A DNA stretch of 64,000 bases, taken from assembly GCA_036924285.1 (NCBI GenBank), contig JAYKYS010000007.1:992001-1056000 (forward strand), given 5' to 3'. Within the stretch, counting starts at the first letter, position 1; each line of letters begins with the position of its first letter. Shown here in pieces: positions 59,749 to 64,000 of the stretch. This stretch comes from Asterella californica. Lineage: Eukaryota > Streptophyta > Marchantiopsida > Marchantiales > Aytoniaceae. The notes below the pieces were generated by a model. That model was given only the letters and a program-made list of their open reading frames with translations, had not been told where the DNA came from and made no database searches. The position numbers and the translations under genes were made by a program.

Positions 59749-60622
59749 CTATAGTGACCCTCTGGAAAAATCCTTGAACTCTTTAGTGACTCTAGGTAGA
59801 GAAACGCTTCGCAAGTAATTTTGGTTACGCTCATGATTAGCAGACACAGTCAAGAAGTGTACTGTTGTTTTACCATCCTGACTCCTAATCCGAGCATAAG
59901 CAGAACCGTCATCCAACACCTTAGTCTCCATCCTTACGGCTGTAATGAATGGTTGACCAAGAATGACGAGATAGGAAGTAGTATCTTGAACGAAGAAGTT
60001 TTGTTCAAGTACCACATTCCCGATCTTCATCTTCACATCTGGAAAGCACCATAGAGTTCTCCTCGTGTGTTGTTTGCTGCTCGTTTATCCAACCGTGGTC
60101 TATATCAACAGGTCATCCACCTTGCTTGTAGATGTCTTTAGAGACAATATTGATCTCAGATCCATGATCAACGAGAGCAATCACCGGATCTTTCATCTCT
60201 CCTACATTCACTAAGGCTTCGGTAGTGGTTCTCGCCCAATGTCCTCTAGTGTAATGACTAGGGATCTTATCGTCCTTCTCTTCGTTATCCACATCAAATC
60301 GAACTTTGCGAGTGTTGCAAGAATGAGCCAACTCTTGCTCCTCTTCCTCTGTAATCACTGTGTCTAGAGCACTAGACACTGCGGTCTCTCCTGTCAATTG
60401 TCTCTTCCGCTTGATAATGTCAATAATGACATCGTGAAACTCCTTCTTCGCAATCTTGAGAATCTCTCGCAAGATAAACTCAATCTTTGTATTGAGCACC
60501 TTCTCCCGCAACATCTCTTTCATGAGGTGTTGCTGCTTCAATGTCTGATCGCAACTTATACATAGGAGCTTTGCCCTTCTCTCTATCCTTACCTTTCTTC
60601 GAACTTCCAGAAGGTAAGACAT
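59749..60622 (-). pseudogene. Element J gag-protease linker and retropepsin-like protease
   Basis: 60622-60113 holds the linker (FILREILKIAKKEFHDVIID), TRGHWARTTTEALVNVG and the active-site segment VIALVDHGSEINIVSKDIYK. After a frame break, 60036-59749 holds NVVLEQNFFVQDTTSYLVIL and GQPFITAVRMETKVLDDGSA. Same D-H-G active site as C and E, consistent with one family. Confidence 0.85.
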
Positions 60623-60639
60623 CCTCCATAGCTTCTTCT

Positions 60640-62117
60640 CGTAGAGGTGCAGTCTCCTGTCGGAGTCTATCTCTCCTTAGTTGCTTCTTGGGAGCCGCTC
60701 TCTCCTAACTTGGACCAGCCTCGTCCCTCCTACGTTTCTCTTCCATGATAGCTTCATGTTGAGCCTGGGCTACGTAGGCATGAACGGACATAGCATCTAC
60801 GGGATCATCCATCTAGTAGCACTCTTGATTGCTGTGGCTGTTCTGAGCAACTCCTCCCTTGCAATTTTCCCCTTTCTGTTTCGTGCTCACAGCGTGACTC
60901 CACATATCAATCGTATCCTCATGTTCCAAAAAGGCACTCTCTTTTTTGCTAATCACCTCGACTCCATAAGCAGAAACTTCTATCGATGTCCCATCATGCA
61001 CTGTTAGATGATCCTCCAAAATTTTCTTCATCCCTCTTCTATCGAAGTTGGTCTTGAGAGTCTCTTCGTTGTCTTTCAAGACGATCTTCCCTTCCTTCCA
61101 GAAAATTATATCTTGCTGCAAGGCATCAACGAAACTTCCACATTCCTTCCGTTGATGGTCGGTGTTGTCACACCAAATACACCTCTGAACATACCCTTAT
61201 CTTAGTGTGGATCTCCTTTCAGATGTCTCATCCTTCTCCTCCAACCTTGTCAACTTGATCTGTAAGTCTCTCATCTTCTTCTCCAAATCTTCCATTGCTT
61301 GATTCCGCTATGGTACAACCGTAGTGATAGGAATAGTAGGAATCAAAATAGTAGGTAGAGGAGCAGTCTGCACCGCTGGTTGCCTACGTGATATCACAAT
61401 AGGCGGTGGTCTTGGTACTTGACTTACAACCACCTTCCCTCTTCGGTATTCTCGTTTTGCAAGTACTCCCACTACTTCGCTAACGTTCTTCAAATCCGAT
61501 GTGAGACCATTGTTTTTTGTCCGATCGTCCAACAGCAACTCCAACTCCCTTTGTAGCTCACTGTTGGCTGACTGTAAAAATAGCTCCACTTTGTCATTCT
61601 CAAGTGTGAGCTTCTCCATCCGAGATAGTTGAAGAAACTATCTCTCAAACTCTCGAAGTAGTTCGATAGCAACTAGATCCTTGCTGGGTTTGTTCACCCA
61701 CTCCATGAATGACTTCTTAGTTACTCGATCTGCATCCTCCAAAGAGTATTCCTCCTTCAGCTGAAGAGAAAACTCCTCCCAGTTAACTCCATGAGCGTGA
61801 ATGAACCTCTTCACATGCTCCCGTAACTCCGGGACAACAGCAAGCTCAAACATCCATATCATCTCCCTCTCTGGTACCTTACTCAACTCCATCTCTCAAG
61901 AATAGAACTTCATATACTTGGAGATGTTTCTCCCTTCAAATTGATCCAATGTCCCCACCACCGAATGCAAAGCCTTGGTAGCCATCGTCTCCTTCCGTTG
62001 AACAGCTTGTTGTTGATCAATGTACAAAGTAAATGCTTGGAACACTTGCCCTATAGCAGGATCAAGCTGCAGCGGAATCGTGCCCGGAGGGTTTCCAACT
62101 CTTTGCCTCTCGGTCAT
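60640..62117 (-). pseudogene. Element J gag
   Basis: ATG at 62117 (MTERQRVGNPPGTIPLQLDP). One frame is kept from 62117 to about 61300 with only nonsense codons (near 61896, 61638 and 61311). Capsid-like ALHSVVGTLDQFEGRNISKY, NWEEFSLQLKEEYSLEDADR, ELLREFER. A proline-rich stretch precedes an intact-spacing zinc knuckle CIWCDNTDHQRKEC (CX2CX4HX4C) near 61145-61186. Knuckle-distal residues (DIIFWKEGKIVLKD, GGMKKILEDHL) match E and F. The 60640-60810 part is charged and frame-broken. Confidence 0.82.
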
Positions 62118-62162
62118 GGTAAAGTTCAAAGAAAAACTACACTAACTCTCCACCCCAAAAGT

Positions 62163-62179
62163 TTCACGTCGAGTTCATC
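62163..62179 (-). promoter_or_regulatory. Primer-binding-like motif of element J
   Basis: GATGAACTCGACGTGAA on the minus strand, identical to E's motif at 13609-13625 and placed the same distance before the gag ATG (about 45-60 bp). Confidence 0.5.
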
Positions 62180-62182
62180 AGC

Positions 62183-64000
62183 TATTGTGTGACATGCTTT
62201 CTTATCTAGGAATACACTGGGTATTTGACTGTGGAGAGTATGTGATGCTCTCTGTAACTCAGAACCAGAGACCACCCAACCTCTTTCTAACCTTTAAGTA
62301 TGCTCTGAACCTAACTCGCTGTGATATCCTCAAGTACTCTCGACAAATCTCTCTCTCACTTAACTAGAGATAGAACCGGGATAACAAACATGTGCAACAT
62401 GTTCCTACCATCACCGCAAGCACTCTTGGATCTGCTGGTCATCACTCCAGCCTCACCACAAGAGAAATATCAGCACTCTTAACGGAAAAGAAACTAAGCG
62501 TAACGCCCGCACACAAATCCAAACCAAACCAACTGGGTGTACAAATAAGCGTGCGAGTATGGAGAGGATCCAAACACAAGCAATACTGTCAACAACTCTC
62601 TATACTCATGATCAAGTGCTCTGAAGCACTTGCAAAACCTCCAGGTCGACTTGTTCTTCAAAGAATCTTAAATCTTGCGTCTTTCGGAGCAATAACCTCT
62701 CAACTTCATCTCGCCGTCACTCCTCAACCACAGCTCAGAGTGAGATGAAACCAAGGTCAGTAGATAGCCTATAGAATAATCTCTCTATTAAGGTATTACA
62801 TGCAGAGAGACCATCTTTGAGTTGGCATCTATCCCTTTCAAAGTTCGCTGATTTCATAACATTCATGATACTATTTCGACAGAACTTTGCTGTTCGATTC
62901 ATCACAAACCACTCGACCAAAACGGCTCAAACTTCTCATGAAGCTAATGTGTCATCATCACTACCACTCTGTAAAATTTCACTAGCAGATCCTCAACCAA
63001 ACTCTCACAATGATCCAAGCCCTTACTGTCAATGACACAAGATGATATGCAAACCCTTGTGCACAAAATACAGTGATACTCTTATACCCAATAATCCAAA
63101 TGGTCTGAAATTTCACAAGTATGTAGTTGACTGTACCTTTTGAGACCCTGGAAGGTTTCATAGCGAAATTTGACCCCAAACTCTCCATATCGCTCTCAAT
63201 GTCTCCTGTTTACATTCGTCTACTCTCATAGCCTCCGATTTGAGACAGCCAACTTCAGCCGGCCATAACTTTTTCACTCCGGCTTAGAATCGATTGATCT
63301 CGGAGTCCATCAGCAAGCCCATCTCAAGAGCTTCCGAGCAACAGTCAATTCGTCTCCAGCAACCTCACAAAACTCCCAGAAAGTGAGAAAGACCTCACAA
63401 AAACAAAATTGGTCATAAATTTGACCCCCTCATCTTCAATTGATCCAAACGTTCTCATTTGTGCTTCAAATCGAGCAACCATTGAGTCCACGGGCATCCT
63501 TGTCTCCCAAGCTATCCAACCATATCCAACACTCCGCGAATGGACCACAGGAAGTGCCTCTAACCTTCGAATGTGTGAAAAGAACTTGGTAGAAGGTGAT
63601 TGATCAAACTTTCGACCAATAAGAAACAAGTTGACAAAAAGTTTTTGTCTTCACTCACATGACAAACACACAAAGAACGAATTTTTATCCAAGAGTACCA
63701 TTTGGGCCTCAAAGCTTATACTGAACAAACTACAAACACGTGTCATTGACGATACCTTTGACCACGAAGCACGTAGATACGAAAGACAAACTACGCTCAA
63801 TATAGAGTCAAAATCCCGACTCTAAAACGGTTGACAATAAACGGAACTACAAAAGGAACGGATGAAGCTATTATCTGGTTGTAATAATCCTCTCCGAAGT
63901 TCCTCATGATAAACTCTCGATGCGTCACCTCTGGTCGACTGTAACAACGTATTTCGACCCAAGTGTTGAATGGAACTTTCGCTGGAAAGTTCTGATCCAA
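62183..64000 (-). repeat. LTR1, 5' LTR of element J, running off the window
   Basis: The 63738-64000 part matches B's LTR1 (7690-7953) at high identity in the same relative orientation. The sequence continues without interruption through the ACGT at 63738-63741, where C sits in B's copy, down to about 62183 next to the primer-binding-like motif. The 3' LTR boundary is inferred by analogy with LTR2 (ends ...ATA in both). No gene is seen inside it; open frames there are chance. Confidence 0.7.

Overview
The window is eukaryotic, most likely from a land plant. There is no prokaryotic gene organisation. Almost everything recognisable is Ty3/gypsy-type LTR retrotransposon, heavily decayed and nested. 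The pol style (retropepsin DHGS, RT FLDD, IN ADRGEL) resembles elements I associate with bryophytes and streptophyte algae; that placement is an impression, not a measurement. I found no certain single-copy host gene and no rRNA or convincing tRNA gene.

Layout. 1-192 is an integrase scrap. 193-4195 (-) is a pol plus joined LTR fragments that duplicate, in inverted order, the junction seen at 6702-8372. 4218-4701 is a near-perfect 198-bp-arm palindrome made of LTR2. 4416-5249 (-) is the first part of LTR2; 5250-7166 (+) is the RNase H-integrase half of element J/B; 7167-7953 is part of its LTR1; 7954-12667 is element C (LTR3, gag, protease, start of pol). 12668-15663 plus 28118-34257 is element E (LTR2 to LTR2). 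E is interrupted by element G (15664-28113, LTRs about 795 bp, TSD GATC). G is interrupted by element H (18806-24615, TSD GGTCA), a gag-only element saturated with GAAGAC. 34258-34507 (-) is a piece of J's RT. 34508-58418 is an AT-rich block of about 24 kb. 58419-64000 (-) is the start of J (pol, protease, gag, 5' LTR1).

Reconstruction (inference). J, on the minus strand, has been cut by E at ACGT and by the 24-kb block between nearly adjacent codons. C sits in J's 3' LTR1, also at ACGT. An inversion of about 4.4-12.67 kb then separated E's 5' LTR2 into two pieces; both breakpoints carry fold-back palindromes.

The 24-kb block holds a decayed gag with a palindrome-rich leader, several perfect hairpins, a foldback element, a solo LTR3 with TSD ACGT, and LTR-like DNA with TGACGTGGCA-type iterations. 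It also holds the least expected gene: an HUH (Rep-class) endonuclease at 55086-56580 with HLH and YCMK motifs, a preceding Cys/His cluster and no helicase. This is the best candidate for an unusual system here and resembles HUH-only eukaryotic transposons (Replitron-like).
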